DNA of 64,000 nt, taken from contig OX388309.1 of assembly GCA_947579605.1 (NCBI GenBank), positions 22,139,071 to 22,203,070 of the forward strand. Reading direction: 5' to 3'. Each line of letters opens with the position of its first letter. Position 1 is the stretch's first letter. The DNA is from Athripsodes cinereus. Lineage: Eukaryota > Arthropoda > Insecta > Trichoptera > Leptoceridae. This document shows positions 1-12,817 of the stretch, piece by piece. The notes under the pieces are model-generated. The model made no database searches. It was given only the letters and a program-made list of their open reading frames with translations, and was not told the origin of the DNA. The position numbers were made by a program, and so were the translations under genes.

Positions 1-80
1 AGTAATTTTATGATAGGTGGCATGCCTCATCGCTGAACTATTGGACACTCGCAAACTTACAGAAAATAGTGGGAGACTCA
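1..80 (-). repeat. SINE-A fragment, cut by window edge
   Basis: Read on the minus strand this carries the SINE-A blocks GTCTCCCACT, TTTGCGAGTGTCC and TTCAGCGATGAGG in the consensus order. The 3' half lies outside the window and the first 25 or so bases of the element are missing. It is non-coding; a small frame across it on the plus strand is not a gene. Confidence 0.7.
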
Positions 81-1749
81 GTCGTTGCAGGAGACTCAAC
101 AGAAAACGTGTATTTTGTGTATTATATAATTCAGAACCCCGCTCAAACTCAAAAAATACCCAAATTAATACAAGTACCTATTTATGTAGTAAAGTATAAG
201 ATATTTTATTCTTGAGACTGTGCGACAGTTCGTCAAACGCTAAAGTATCCCGCTAAAACTCAGAAAACACCCAAATTAATACAAGTATTAGATATTTTAT
301 TCTTGAGACTGTGCGACAGTTCGTCTAACACCCTTTGTTGTATGTATGTAAGATAATGCGATGCTCATTTCACTCCAGGCATTTCTAGGAGGTTGAACAT
401 ATGGTTTACTATATATGAAACGATTATTATAATAATGAAACTTGGTAACAACTACTATAGCACATCCAGAACAACCAGTATAATATTATGTTGATAGAAG
501 TAGGTATTATGTAGGTAGGTTGATTCTGTCTAGATATACATGTACATCTCAGTCCCGCATATTCCTACAAACAAGATAATGATAACAATATAATATACAG
601 CATATTATTATCACTATTATATGAAACTATGGCAAAGAGTATATACTTACTGTATGTCCATGTACAGAACGAGACAATTTTCAACTTCCCTTGGGATGAA
701 GTAAACAGTAAATTCTTGCTAGTCGCAAGTCGCCGGCGAATCCTGTTTACCAAGAAATACTGGAAAATCGGGATTACGTATACACCATAGTGAAATTTCC
801 AAATTAAACTAAAACAAACTAGTTACATAGTACCAACAAATATTTATATACAGTTTGAGTTAAGTTTTTTTTGTATATTTTAACAAAGAAGATATTAGAA
901 GGTAGTATGCTTCAAAGTAATCAAGATAATATTAAATAAGTCCATTCGTTACATTTTGTATATGTATCAAAGCAGGCTTTTAAGCTATGTGCAAATGTTA
1001 TTTGGTCAATTCGTCTATTATTTTATGTGCGCAGATGTGCAAAGATGCATTAGTAGGTACATAACTGTTAAAAATGTTTGAATCATGGTGTTTTTGAATA
1101 ATATTTTTGAAATTTCTCAAGGCAGTACGTTCTTGAGTTTTGTGCCAATCAAATGTCATTAAGCCAATTCGATGATTATTATTCTGAGCGAAGATGAATA
1201 AGGCCTATAATATTATTTAAATAAATATAAAGCAGTGTTCTCTCTGTTATAATAGTACAATAAAATGACTTTAGGTAGGTACACACTTTTATCATTAATA
1301 AGAAAGGACGGTTGTTGAGTCCAAGTTTTTCCAATAAATTATAATTAATTATTAATTAACATTCTCAATTACTTTGTTATTAATTGTTTTCTATCCTTCT
1401 CTTGTACATAGAAACTCGCCGTAGCTTTAACTTCACGATATTAATGAAAGTAATTAATATGGACATTATTGAAGAATTAAAAATGTAGCAATTTATAAGA
1501 ATTTGGTAGGTAATTGAAGTAATTGCTGTTATTAGAGTGATATGTGATCGATCGTTTCATTATACTATATTCCCCAAGGGGACAATCAGCAGACAGAAGT
1601 TTTAATTATAAATAAAGTCAGTTCATATCCAATGAAAATCTGAATGTTCGTTGTTCAAAAAAAGGTAAACTTAATACTTGAAATCTATTAGTCAAGGCAT
1701 CTATATATTATTTCCACTGCAATATGTGACAACAGAAGTCGTCTGAAAC
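81..1749. other. No gene or repeat recognised
   Basis: AT-rich DNA with no frame over about 62 codons. A stretch is loosely repeated at about 125-210 and 245-320 (AACTCARAAAATACCCAAAT and GAGACTGTGCGACAGTTCGT), an imperfect local tandem duplication of roughly 115 bases. Nothing else is recognised. Confidence 0.6.
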
Positions 1750-1752
1750 TAT

Positions 1753-1783
<31 letters not shown>

Positions 1784-1850
1784 TGAAATATACGGCTTGC
1801 GCCTTTTTACAAATAACATGATCAAAAAATAATACAGTCTTCACTTACAA
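1750..1850 (-). repeat. Candidate LINE 3' end with (AAAT)n tail
   Basis: A (TTTA)n run of about nine units at 1750-1784 abuts a small hairpin (GGC TTGC GCC, 1794-1803) followed by AT-rich sequence. On the minus strand the order is 3' UTR, hairpin, then AAAT tail, as at a LINE 3' end. The same arrangement, with a different stem sequence, occurs at 13741-13800. No coding part remains, so the family is unknown. Confidence 0.4.
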
Positions 1851-2767
1851 ACGACAAATCAATCAACAAAAACAAAAAAAAAAAAATACAAGCTAACACA
1901 ACTAGGTAACACCAGTGCTCTATTAATAAATACATAGATACAGGCATATATTCATAGTTTGCTCGGGCACATGGTACTTACCAACCAAACATAGGCAAAA
2001 CATATTACAAACACTACACAAGATTTATTTCATAAATCTTTAATCTAGCCTGATGATGAAAAATACGGCACGCCACCAATAAAGTCGTTGCAAGGAGATA
2101 CTAAATAAAAAAGGTTTTTTTTCCAATAATTATTTTACACGAACTTCCAGTTTCTATCAAGTATCGTCCGTCGACGACATGAGTTTAGATAACGTCTTGT
2201 TATGTGGTACAGTAAGGCCTTCAAGAATAAAGTCGTTGTTCTTCAGTCTGTTGACATAGTGGGCCATCTTTCTGAATTGCGCCTGATTTCACCTTGCGTC
2301 TTCTGCAGGCAAGTATTCTCTATGAATTATAATGACAGACATAGAATATCTTTTTACTTCAGGATTATCGCAATGTTAGGACTGGTTTAACAATAAAAAC
2401 ATTAAGAAAGGTAGACGAAGGATTTAAATATAGACTATAAAAAAGTAGGTAACGTATTAATAATATTATTATACATTGTCGAATTTTCGGACTCTGGGGA
2501 CTTTCTTCGTTTATATTATTTTCTCTGATCTTTGACCTTCTTCTCTTTCACCAAACAAATTTTATTATGTACTGTGCAAATATTTATTTAGGTTTGCTGA
2601 ATTTTACCGTCAGAAGATATAAAAATGAAATAATTACCAACCTATTTATTTTAATTATACCTATTAAACAAGTTAAAGTTGGTTTAGATTTTTATAGATA
2701 TTTACATTTTTTTTGCATTTTTTTATATTTTGCTTCACCTTTATTATAAACATTTTTCTATCTATAC
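1851..2767. other. No gene recognised
   Basis: AT-rich sequence with an A-rich run near 1876. The short open frames (2202-2390 and 2567-2749) have low-complexity, AT-driven composition and no motif I recognise. Confidence 0.6.
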
Positions 2768-2966
2768 AATTACGGCATATTTTATATTTGAGGTAGCCAG
2801 CAGATTACATGTCAAAAATATGCAAGTTATACACTCCGCGCCAATAAATTAATTGGACATTCATGATGAGTGGCATACCTCAACGCTGAATTGAAAAATG
2901 ATATAAGTCTCGATCGTGATGTTTTGTAAACCTACCTTTTACGGACCTTAAACCGGGTACTCGGTA
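2768..2966 (-). repeat. SINE-A copy, diverged
   Basis: The minus strand matches SINE-A across most of its length: the 5' segment resembling GAGYACCCGGT, the TCAGCG(T)TGAGG block and the 3' TCTGCTGGCTACC block, ending at TATGCCGTA. Internal indels and many substitutions indicate an old copy. No tail microsatellite or target-site duplication is evident. Confidence 0.6.
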
Positions 2967-3430
2967 AACCGAACTAAAAAGTGTTTCTCATTAAAAATGA
3001 AATTCCGAATATATATAAAAGCACTTCAATTTGAATGAAGGGTTTACCTGAGGATGGGATAAAAAATATGGGTGGTAAAAAGATCAGTGTAATATTTGGA
3101 AAAGAAGCAGTGATATTATTTCGAGATCAGATATATGAAATACTTAGTTAGATATCGTTTGTATGAATAATAAAAACTGGCAATGGTAGATAACCTGTAA
3201 GTTTCTTTCTAGTTTTAACGTATAAAATGTTTTCTAATCTTCTTCAATTATTTTCAGATATTCATGAAACCTTCCTACTGAGAAGTATAGTGTCGTTATT
3301 AAACACCTATCAGTGACCGATTGGGATCACGGATTTTCCTGAAAATCAAACTGAATTTTTATTCTTGCGGTCTTGGAGTTATAAGATTTTGTCTAAAAAC
3401 AATAAAGGGGGGGACTTGTTCATTCATTCG
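2967..3430. other. No gene recognised
   Basis: AT-rich spacer between two SINE-A copies of the same orientation. A small frame at 3321-3524 runs into the antisense of the next SINE-A and is not a gene. Confidence 0.6.
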
Positions 3431-3675
3431 TACCATCACGGTATTTCCCTCGCGCGGGGTAGCCAGCAGACCAACTGCACGTTACAAACATGCAAGTTGT
3501 CCACTTCATGCCAATACAAATTAAGGTATTCGGGATGGTTGGGATACCTAATCGCTGAACTGAAGATGTTAAATGTCTTTAACGTGATGTTTTACGAATA
3601 CCTGTTTCTTACAGGACACTCTAAAACTGGCATAAAAGGGTAGGAGACCTATTCTTTACCATAGACTCTACGGGA
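3431..3675 (-). repeat. SINE-A, near full length
   Basis: About 245 bases. On the minus strand it begins at ATCCCGTAGAG and runs through GTAAAGAATAGGTCTCC, GAGTGTCCTGTAAGAAACAG, TTCAGCGATTAGG, TTGGCATGAAGTGG, GGTCTGCTGGCTACCCC and ends CCGTGATGGTA. The 5' boundary agrees with the copies at 32173, 36523 and 36787, which argues for a defined 5' end as in a SINE rather than random LINE truncation. Confidence 0.8.
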
Positions 3676-3767
3676 TATGGAATTTAAAAAAAAATATGTT
3701 GAATGGAACGAATACAAAAAAGGAGAACATTAGAGTTAATTAGTTTGTGTTCGGCGAATGTCGATTG

Positions 3768-4228
3768 TGCGTGCGATGCGTGCATCATCCCAATCCTTCT
3801 ATATGGCTGTGAGTCTTGGCACTTAACCAAGGCTCAGGAGCGGAAGATACTAAGCTTTGAAAACAGGTGTCTTAGAAGGATTTTGGATGTCAAATGGTAT
3901 GAACATGTTACAAATGATGCTGTGCGCCGGCGCACCCAGCAGAGACCTGTAATCTCCGTAATACAGGAGAGACGATGGTTCTGGCTGGGACATGTTTTGA
4001 GAATGCCTAATGATAGTTGGCCAAAAAGAGAACTGTTTTTCCATCCGCATGGGTTCCGTCGGCCCGGGCGTCCCTCTTTCACAATACACCGTTCCTATGA
4101 CAACGATATCAGAGCGCAAGGAATGTCGTGGAAAGAGGTGACGCAATTGGCACAGAGACGCTCTGAATGGAGGAGGCTGGTTTCTGCCCTGTGCTCCCGA
4201 GAGGAGCGTTGAGGGCGATGATGATGAT
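3768..4228 (+). pseudogene. LINE-R (RTE-like) C-terminal fragment with (ATG)n tail
   Basis: A 5'-truncated non-LTR retrotransposon insertion. The frame, ending at TGA 4210-4212, encodes the region after the reverse transcriptase: LLYGCESW, then ENRCLRRIL, then WFWLGHVLRM, then GRPSFTIHRS, ending LCSREER. This is the conserved C-terminal segment of RTE-type endonuclease/reverse-transcriptase proteins; the catalytic domains are absent. A short (GATGAT) tail follows. The insertion is flanked by a perfect 12-bp direct repeat GAATGTCGATTG at 3756-3767 and 4229-4240, so the open frame upstream of 3768 is host flank. The intact frame and perfect duplication suggest a fairly recent insertion. Confidence 0.9.
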
Positions 4229-4240
4229 GAATGTCGATTG

Positions 4241-4634
4241 AGATGGAATAAGCGGCCAGAAAAGACCACATTTGAAACATGACATAATGGACCGAAAATT
4301 AGATTTATGATAGTTGGCCTTATGTGTTTTATATAGAAAAGTGTTATCCTTTATTGTTTGGTCTGTATCAGCTTCAATACTAATCTTTACCAAACGGATT
4401 CGGATGGACAACCTCATTATTTATTTTACAAATCTGTTTGCCGAAGCGAAACTACACTACTTCACGAATCGCCATTTTTCACTATGGCCGTTCAAAGTTT
4501 TTTCAATAAAATTGCATAGGTATATTATGCTTTTAATGTATCTTATAACATTACTGTTAAAATGATTTCTTTTCACCTTATCTCTCATTTTTTTATTTTA
4601 ATTTCCACGCAACATGTTATATTTGCGATGCTTT
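4241..4634. other. No gene recognised
   Basis: Unassigned AT-rich sequence after the LINE-R insertion. The 83-codon frame at 4314-4565 is hydrophobic and AT-driven, with no recognisable domain. Confidence 0.6.
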
Positions 4635-4777
4635 GTTTTTTTATTTATTTATTTATTCATTCTTTACTGTACATTGATTAAAAATAATTACATAAAAGGT
4701 ATACATTCAAATTAAATACAATCAATATACAGAGGGCGAGTTTATCGCAAAGGCGCGATCTCTTCCAACTAACCCAG
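4635..4777 (-). mobile_element. LINE-J 3'-UTR copy with (AAAT)n tail
   Basis: On the minus strand it reads GGTTAGTTGGAAGAGATCGC, a six-base loop, GCGATAAACTCGCCC, about 90 AT-rich bases, then GTACAGTAAAGAATG and an AAAT tail. The conserved core is shared with the intact LINE-J at 44762-44804 and the copies at 58620 and 62393. The ATCGC/GCGAT stem is perfect here. The region between core and tail differs from the intact element but matches the copy at 62291-62436, so the two form a subfamily. No coding sequence is retained. Confidence 0.75.
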
Positions 4778-7700
4778 TTTTTTGTTTTTTTAATTTATGG
4801 ATATCACAACATAATTATAATGCGTTTTCAAAGTAGATAACTATGCCATCAAAATAAGCACAACGAGAAGTACAACTTTAATACTATGTTCAGAAGTCAT
4901 TTTGGCCAAAAAATTACATTGTATAATTTCGCTCTCGCATATAGAAATATCTGGTTTAGTACATAAACAGCAAATTTATTTGTAGGTACTGTGAAAAATT
5001 GACATTGATTATTGACTAGTAATCTAATCTGTCGAACTTTAGATTTGTTTAAGTTCATTGCCTGTAGTTTATCCTTAAGTCCTTCCTCTTTATTGTTTAA
5101 TGTTAATTAAGCCTTTGAACTAGTTGTGAAAAGCTGAAATATTATTATTCAGGAATTGGAAATAAAAACATTAACTGAAGCAAATAATGATTATATCGAT
5201 AGGATACATTGTACATAGCTTAAAAAAACACTATTTCTTTTTTTGATGGTAATATATGAAGTTAGCCCGCTGGCTAGTCAACTTGTGTTATATACCGTGA
5301 TAGTATAAAATTTTATTACAAAATCGATATTCAATATTATTTATGTACAAAGATTAAATGACCACTTATATAGCGCCGTACTGTGATAATATCACTTCAA
5401 GGGCGCTTCACATTATTTAGGATCAACATCTACGTTTATTTAAAAATTACACAATTAAAAATTGTCGTCAGAAAGATAAGAAATCATAATAATAAATAAA
5501 AAAAAAATCAAAAATCTATTATATAAATACTTGTAATATTGTAAGAAAATTATGATCACAGATATTTCAGGCACAATGCTGGTATTTTGAACCCGCGTTT
5601 TGAGCCTAATCCTTTGATATCCTGTATATCTGCATAGGGGAATTATTCCAGGCATAAGACTGTTTAGTTTTTGTGTGACCATGACTGATCATAATATGAA
5701 GACTTATCTGGTTGTATAATACTGAGAAGCGTTTGCAATATAATTTCATTTTGCTCAGCACAAATTCAGTCTTTGTCCAAAAATGAAAAATAATATCTAT
5801 AGTTAAAATCTCGTTGTAATCACTCCCTCCTCATAAATGCTTTTTTACAATTTAGTCTAAGGTTACGTTATCTGGTCTGAGTCTTATATTGTTGTTAAAT
5901 GTGTTATATTTACTCCTAATAAATCGGCTTACAAATCCGTTAAAAAAAACAACGTTCCTTTTAACTTATACCGTTCTTATAAGATTTATGACTAATACAT
6001 AAAAGCATGTTTCAAATTTCTACACAACATTGGCAAAATATAAATAAATATTAATCAATAAATTAGTACAGAAAGAGAAAATATTGAAGAATACTATTTC
6101 CACGTTGTAAAAAATGTACAGGACATATTTGATCCAAATAGTAATAATATTTATTCTTTGTTATCGATTCAAGTTTTGAATTGAGATGAGAAATCTCTTA
6201 ATGTTTTATGATATAATGTATTATAATAACAACGAGCTTTTATTATGTACGTATTAACCATTTCAGGACCAAATTGTTTACAAAACTAAATTTAAATATT
6301 TATCTCCATTGTATTGTCAAAACGAAATAATGATAAGTATAAAAAAAAATATGATCAAATATTAAAAGTTATTATATTTAAAAAAAAAAAAATTTTGCTT
6401 GGTCCATAGAAAAACTATTTGTCCTCTTTTTCTAAAAATAGTGCTCTAATTCGAGTGACTCATATCACAAAATATTAGTTATATAGTGAGAATTGTCATT
6501 CATTGAATGTTTATCATATTTAGTTTAACCTCAATTTGGTGTTTTTTTATTACAAGAAATCGAAAAATAAAAATTAATAAAATAAATATAAGTATTTCAA
6601 GATTCTATATTTCCTGTCAAATAAATATATTTCAAAATTCTATATTTCCTGTCAAATATTTTTATACTTTGAGATAGTAAATGTCAGCAGATTATAAACA
6701 TTATTATGAATTGAACACTAAATTTGAATGTTTTGGCAATAAAGGTTAATAATATTCATAAGAGAAATAAAAAAAAAATAGATTATATAAATATTTAGAA
6801 TATTTACTGATATGAGATCCCATAAAGATGGTTGCTTCTATGGTTTGTAAAAAGGGTCTCTCGATTGGTGGACCTTATATCGTGACACCGAAAGTGTTCT
6901 CTTAAGCCAGCCTAGAGCCAATTCGTAAGCGTTGGGGCGCCTTTCTCACTTCTTCCGATTACAACTTCCGTTCTCCAATCAAAATGTCTGAAGATTATAT
7001 TATATTTGGAAAGTAAATATTCTCCAAGAATTTAAAGGGTTAAAGCGTACATCTTTATATACATATTGTTATATTTTATTATGCCACCTACATTCTGCAT
7101 TGAACGGCGGCGGGCGTCGTCGGTTGACCCATTTCTACTTCCTAGCTTTAACATTCTTTTCTTTTGCTAACCGCTTTCTTTTCTACAATATCAACTATCT
7201 ACACACGTACTTGAACATATACATCATTACGTATCTCTTTGCACATATTGCTAGGTTATAACAACATTGAACCATCACACCACGAAGAATGAAAAGTGCT
7301 TGTTTAGTACATAAATAACTCACCAGGCAATATTCCTTTCTGTTTGAAGTACCTATAACAAAAATTAATCATGTCTCTTACTCGTTGTCAATAAGATGTT
7401 AAGTATTTTCAAAGGAGATATAGAGGTATAAGGGAAAACGTTCTATCACAGAGTGATCATTTCCATGTTTACCCATTAAGCAGAAATGAAATTTGATATA
7501 AGTAAAACTGGATCACAAGCGTACAATTAAAAAAAAATTAAATTGTAAATTGTATGATGCATAGGATTAAAGTTTTACGAAGATTTAAGTTCAAAATTAG
7601 TTGATAAAGTGATTCGAAATCAACAGGGTAGGTACTAATTTAAGTTGTTCCGCAGTGCAGTAATAAAAACTATTATTTTCATATTCATTTTGTATTGGAT

Positions 7701-8059
7701 GACAGACTGTGACCGCGATAGCGAGATTAAGCATTTACACCTATAGTCAACATGGGATGTGTTGGTTTGTTCGTTTTCTTGAGACGGGTGACTATTTCCT
7801 CTTTGTCGTCTTATTTTTAAAGTGTGCCCGGAATTCGACAACAGTTTGCAGAATATTGCCTTCCTGAATTCAATTTATTGAAAGAGCTTCTAATACAACA
7901 CTATAACTTATACATATAGGTCACTTTTATAAAGACATGTTATTATCATTATACTACTCGTAGTTATTTCATTTTATAACTACCTACTTTTTTCATAAAT
8001 TTCAATAATTGAACAAGTGTTTGATTAATTAAAAGACAAATAATAATAATGATAATTTA
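4778..8059. other. No gene; one short tandem duplication
   Basis: More than 3 kb of AT-rich DNA without a convincing frame. Two slightly GC-richer patches (about 6880-6970 and 7100-7150) match nothing I know. The latter shares a short string (ACTTCCTAGCTTT) with about 17607-17623, hinting at old shared repeat material. Confidence 0.55.
6580..6653. repeat. Two-copy tandem duplication, 35-39 bp
   Basis: Units at 6580-6618 and 6619-6653 share ATTCTATATTTCCTGTC and AAATAAATAT, differing by a short indel and one substitution. It is a local replication-slippage type duplication. Confidence 0.75.
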
Positions 8060-8512
8060 TTTATAAAAAAAATTTACTGTACAAAGTATAACATTTTTTA
8101 CTATTTAAATTCACGTTTATGCACTCAATACTACCTCACTGGATTTGAACCCGTATCGAGGTAATATTTATTGTAACAACTACAAAAAAATAACAAATAT
8201 TGACATAATCAAAAAAGAAAAAAGGCTTCACATCGGAATGCTACACAGCAGGCTATCAGACTCGTCCAGTCCCAAGTTGAGAAGAAAAGAGTATATCCTA
8301 GTCTTCATCATAACACTCCCCTCTGTACCTTGAATCCTCTGTAGTACGGTATTATAAAGTCTTGGCCCGAGAAATGTGTGGAATCGTCTTACAAATGAGG
8401 TTGACACTTCTTGTGGCACCGCAAGATTTCCAATTTGAAAATGAATATCATAAATTGAATAACACTGTATTCCTGTATCGTTGAACAGCTGCGAACTGTT
8501 GATTAAAATCAT
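8060..8512 (-). pseudogene. Decayed LINE C-terminus
   Basis: The minus-strand frame 8228-8512 ends with RFHTFLGPRLYN, then KTRIYSFLLNLG, then DESDSLL. This resembles the end of Jockey/CR1-group LINE proteins, where a (F/L)GP.(L/I)(Y/W)N motif precedes a K..L..WL tail. Downstream on the minus strand lies a 3'-UTR-like AT-rich stretch ending in a TAA/AAT-rich tail near 8040-8060. It also contains a fortuitous-looking GGGTTCAAATCC (8141-8152), similar to a pol III B box. Catalytic domains are missing and the clade cannot be fixed from so short a piece. Confidence 0.45.
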
Positions 8513-10930
8513 TTGTCATACTTAAAAGATTTGCTTAGGATTTTTTAGTGACATAATTTTATGTATTAATTGATGAAATGATCTGTCTTTGTACTAAAAA
8601 AATCAATCTATTGCAAATAAAAAAAAAATTGTTACTTTCAATATACATATATTTTTTTGGATTGATTTCTAACCAAATCACTTTTAAATGAAAGTATGAT
8701 CTAATGATAAATAGATTCGAAATGATTTGCAAATAAAATTGTATATTTTAATCCACATAATGGTAGGTAAATGTGTTTTCGTGAGTCTTTGTAGATATAA
8801 AATATAAAATAGAGACAAAACAATGGCTGAATGGCAGTAAAAAGTAGATTGGTAAAAATATGATTATCATAAATTGAGTAAACAAAATAAAATGTCATTT
8901 CGATTCATGTAAATATTCCACCTACATTAGCATTTTTATCAAAATTTACAATAGTATAATAATTCACCCTTGTATTGTCGGCTATACAAAATATAAAAAT
9001 ATACAAATAATTGTACATAGAAACATCTTTAATCTTTACGATATTCGATTGTATATAATGGGATTCATTGCTATTCTATACATGCCATGACGTCGAGTCA
9101 GAAGTATGTACAAGATAAAAAAGGTTTGTTTGATGTTGAGTTGAAAAAATTGACTGTACGTTTCTTTCTTTCATTCCTTTACTCTCTCTCACACTCCTTC
9201 GTACGACTTTTCACAATGGAAATGTTGTAGGCACACAGAAAATTTTCCTCACAAAACTCGCTACTCCTACCACCGCTAATACTAATACAACTACGAACAT
9301 ACCATTTCGTCTATGTCAAGTTTAGACATATTTAAGGTTCGACTTCGGTTCTACTTTGCTACAAATTAAGTTACGTTGTACTGATTTCTTGATTGAGAAT
9401 TTTCTTTTGTACAATTTCTTTTAAAAATATAACATTTCTTATATTACAACTTTTAATCGATAATATTAAGAATTATTTGTTAATTTTTTAAACAGAATTG
9501 AATGGGTGTGTTTTCATAGAAACTATAAAATAACTCATGTGAAATATTGATATGTGCTTATTGAGATTCGAACTAAAACAATATCGTTTTATCAAAGAAA
9601 CACGCAACTTGTGTAAAGAATTCCAATATAAAATCCCGACGATATAGAATTTCTATACATAGTTATATTTTATTGTGTCGATAGCTGTTACAATAAAAAT
9701 ATATGATATTATTACAATAAAAATGGATAGAATGCTTCGGGCGGTTTTGACCAGATGAGGAGTTGATATATTTTTGCTTGTTTGCTGATTTTTAACAAGA
9801 ATCATTCATGAAATGTTGGAGAATGATTCGTGCTAAAAAGGAATCGATTCGTTCCGAAAACTTGTTACTATTTTATTTGAAAAGGATAAAAGAAGAATAG
9901 TAAAAATATTTTCTCAGAGAATTTTTTTTTTCGATAATCGTGTATAAACCTTGTCGCATCAAATTGTAATTTCTGATTACATGCATGAATACTTTAACCT
10001 ATCTTATGACACTGTCTTTAGGAAATTTAAAGATAATTTTTAATGAAAAAGACCAATTTTACTGATGAGTCGAAAACTATATCAAGGAATTGATAGTCAC
10101 GCTAGGAGTGATAAACATATCGAAGGAAGAGGTTTTGAATTAATTGTTACGAATCATCTTGGGTGAAAAGATTTTTTTATTATTTCTACTTTGTGATTCG
10201 TAGATGGATTTTAAAGTGAGTCGAAAGATGGATAAGTAACTAAATTCTAATCGAAAAACCAAAGATTTTTGCATATCAAATAATATGAGTGGTTTGGGAT
10301 CGAAAATGGAAAAATTCATGTATAGTAAAAATAAAAGTCAGGAAAGAGACAAAAATAATTTTTGTCCTCGTATTAATATTCCAAATCTTATTTGAAATTT
10401 TATTATATATCGGTGCCCGCTTTCTCTTGAGTCCTTGTTCAAAAATAATGTCAATAATTTTACCGTTAAGTAAGTATTTCACATGAAAGTAAATTAACAA
10501 AATTATGTATCGTGAAACCTGTTTCAATAGTGTCGAAAGGCGTCGACTTTATGTTGCATGATAATATTCTGTACCCGTTTTCTCTTCATGTAATATTAAC
10601 ACCTGTCGTTATATGATGCAGTGATTATCGATTTATTGATAAGTGGGTTTGAATATGTCTGGATCAATTTCTAAAACGTACTTTAATCTGGACGCAAGTC
10701 TTTGTACGTGCATACATTTTGCACCTACGAAAAGTACAAATATTATTCGAGTTCAAAAAGTTTTTCTGTCTTGTATCTTTATTTTTTATTCAATCATCTG
10801 TTTTTCTGAGATCGTAACGCGTCTATTCCTTAAAATTTTGGCGCTACATAAATCTGAGGCTTTAGATAAGCAGAAAAGCAAAGGTATCTCATTTTTTCCA
10901 GTAAAAGATATTCTGCGTCCCGTTAAAGGC
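8513..10930. other. No gene recognised
   Basis: AT-rich sequence; frames at 8701-8898, 10276-10527 and 10643-10984 lack any domain and are AT-driven. A small perfect palindrome (GACAAAAATAATTTTTGTC, 10348-10366) is present. About 9160-9310 is pyrimidine-rich and could be an old LINE antisense remnant, but I cannot align it. Confidence 0.55.
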
Positions 10931-11140
10931 TATTACTATTATTATATCATCACTAGATATCCCACAAAAGGGGTAGCCATCTGACCAGCTGCTTGTTACA
11001 AACATGTAAGCTCTCTTCTCTTTTCCAACAAAAAAAAGAGACATATACGATAGGTCGCATTTCATATCGCAGAATTAATATATGTAGAATGTCTTGTGTT
11101 TTCAAGGGTCTGCCTTTAACAAGGGCACTCAAAAAACACA
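10931..11140 (-). repeat. SINE-A copy, diverged
   Basis: The plus strand shows a TAT/TAC-rich tail, then ATATCCCACAAAAGGGGTAG, ACCAGCTGCTTGTTACAAAC and, further on, the GGGCACTC block. This is the SINE-A 3' to 5' order on the minus strand. A run of A and internal changes separate the blocks. The extreme 5' segment is not recognisable. Confidence 0.65.
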
Positions 11141-12560
11141 CTCTGATATTAGTACTTGAATAATGTTAGTAATATGGAGATTCAAATAAATGATTTTGTT
11201 ATTTATCTTGTTTGTAATCTTAATATGAATATTGGAGCCGAAAAAAACAACGAATTCTCTTGAAAACCAAAGTTGCGTGCGATGGAAATGAAAACGTGAA
11301 TTAACATGTTCGTTACTACAACCAAAACAACCAACCAGCTTTTATTGTAATAGTCTATATTATAAATATGACGTCACAAAACAAACTGCGTAAGCTTACC
11401 TACGTCTACGTCATAACAATGTAGTCAACACCTTTGCTATAAACCATTATAATAATTTCTAATAAAGGTTATTGTTTAGTACTTAGCAGTGGTTGTTATA
11501 ATCATATCCTTCAGTCATTACTTACGTAGTATTTGATATCGTAATAACGATGTGGGTGATGTTTGTCTGGTTATTTGGGGCACGTAAAGATTCACAAGTA
11601 GACGTATATACTTATACTAAACGTATCTCGTTATATCAGTTTAGTTATGATTAAGAGAAGATGTTGCTAAAGTGATTATTGTAGTATAACATAAAGAGAT
11701 AATTGGATGTATTCGCTTACCTATCCTTAGAAAGGTTATCAAGTCAAACTTTTCTCATTACTCAAAATAAATTCTTGAGAAGAATCGGAAGTTGACTGTC
11801 TAATAAATTTTGATTAGTGATAATAAATACGTTATAATGATAAATCTTGAAAATACGCGAATTCGAAAACTATTTAAACAGTCTTGATTTTCTCAATGTT
11901 ATCGTAGGCATGTCATCATTGTTAAAAATAACTTTTATTATAATTGCTCATGTAATATTCGTTAATATAAACTATCCACTTGAAAAAGTCTTTAAAAAGT
12001 GTTCGAGTTGAACAATGATCTTGCATAATATTAGTACGAAATTGATCGAAAGAGAAAAAAAAATGTACAGGTTAGGAGTCTTATATTAAACTTTCTCTAT
12101 CTTCTTCACAAAAAACGTGATTCATTTACCAATAAACTATGGCATATAACTACATTAAGTTACACATATAGAACACGTACATAAGCAAATAAAACCCTTT
12201 GGATCGAATAACAAGGTATCATTTTAAAAATATTGTAACTTGATATTATTATGAACTACTTACGGCTTACATTGTGTCAGTTGACATTTTGACAAGGAGA
12301 CTTTTAGTATTGGACTTTTAACGTGCAATGAAGCGAAAGCTCCGGGCGCTACTTCAGAAGCATCACTTTTAGTGTTACTGATCAATGCGGTATCAATAAC
12401 CAATAATAACCACTGCGCGCTAGTTGTATGAAGTATGTATGTACAAGTACATTCACTTATATAGCAATGGGGTGACACTCTGACTTTATTGGTAATAATA
12501 ATGTGTAATACTGACGGCACTTAGCTGTCTCATATACTTTATATTTATCTTTCATTTTAT
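11141..12560. other. No gene recognised
   Basis: AT-rich. A slightly GC-richer patch at 12330-12450 opens an 86-codon minus-strand frame (12260-12520) with no motif I recognise. Confidence 0.55.
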
Positions 12561-12817
12561 ACTATACCATTACGACGTTTTCCACAAGGAGGCTAACTGA
12601 CAACTGCATATTGCGATAAAAATGCAAGTTGCCTCTCCCTCGTCAGTAAAAATAATAATATTTATGGATTAATCGATTGACTAAGTCGTGTTGTTTCACG
12701 TACATCTTCTTTTACAGGACACTGTAAAATTTACAGAAATAAGCGGTAAACTTCTTATTTGCCGAGGTCTGCAAACTTAACAGAGTGACAGACCTATTGC
12801 CTAGGACTTTACGGAAC
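12561..12817 (-). repeat. SINE-A copy, full length but old
   Basis: On the minus strand it starts at TTCCGTAAAGTCC, passes AATAGGTCTGTCA, the AGTGTCCTGTAAAAGAAG block and GGCAACTTGCAT, and ends at GTAATGGTATAGTA. All landmarks are in order, with several insertions and substitutions, so it is complete but decayed. Confidence 0.65.

Noticed and set aside
3850..4417. Minus-strand frames opposite LINE-R
   Set aside because: Antisense shadows of the LINE-R coding frame.
6580..6653. Beginning of a satellite array
   Set aside because: Two units only, unequal length; local duplication.
8141..8152. tRNA gene suggested by GGGTTCAAATCC
   Set aside because: No A box or cloverleaf at the right distance; the word lies in a LINE 3' region.
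10643..10984. 113-codon frame as a gene
   Set aside because: Its 3' end lies in antisense SINE-A; no domain seen.
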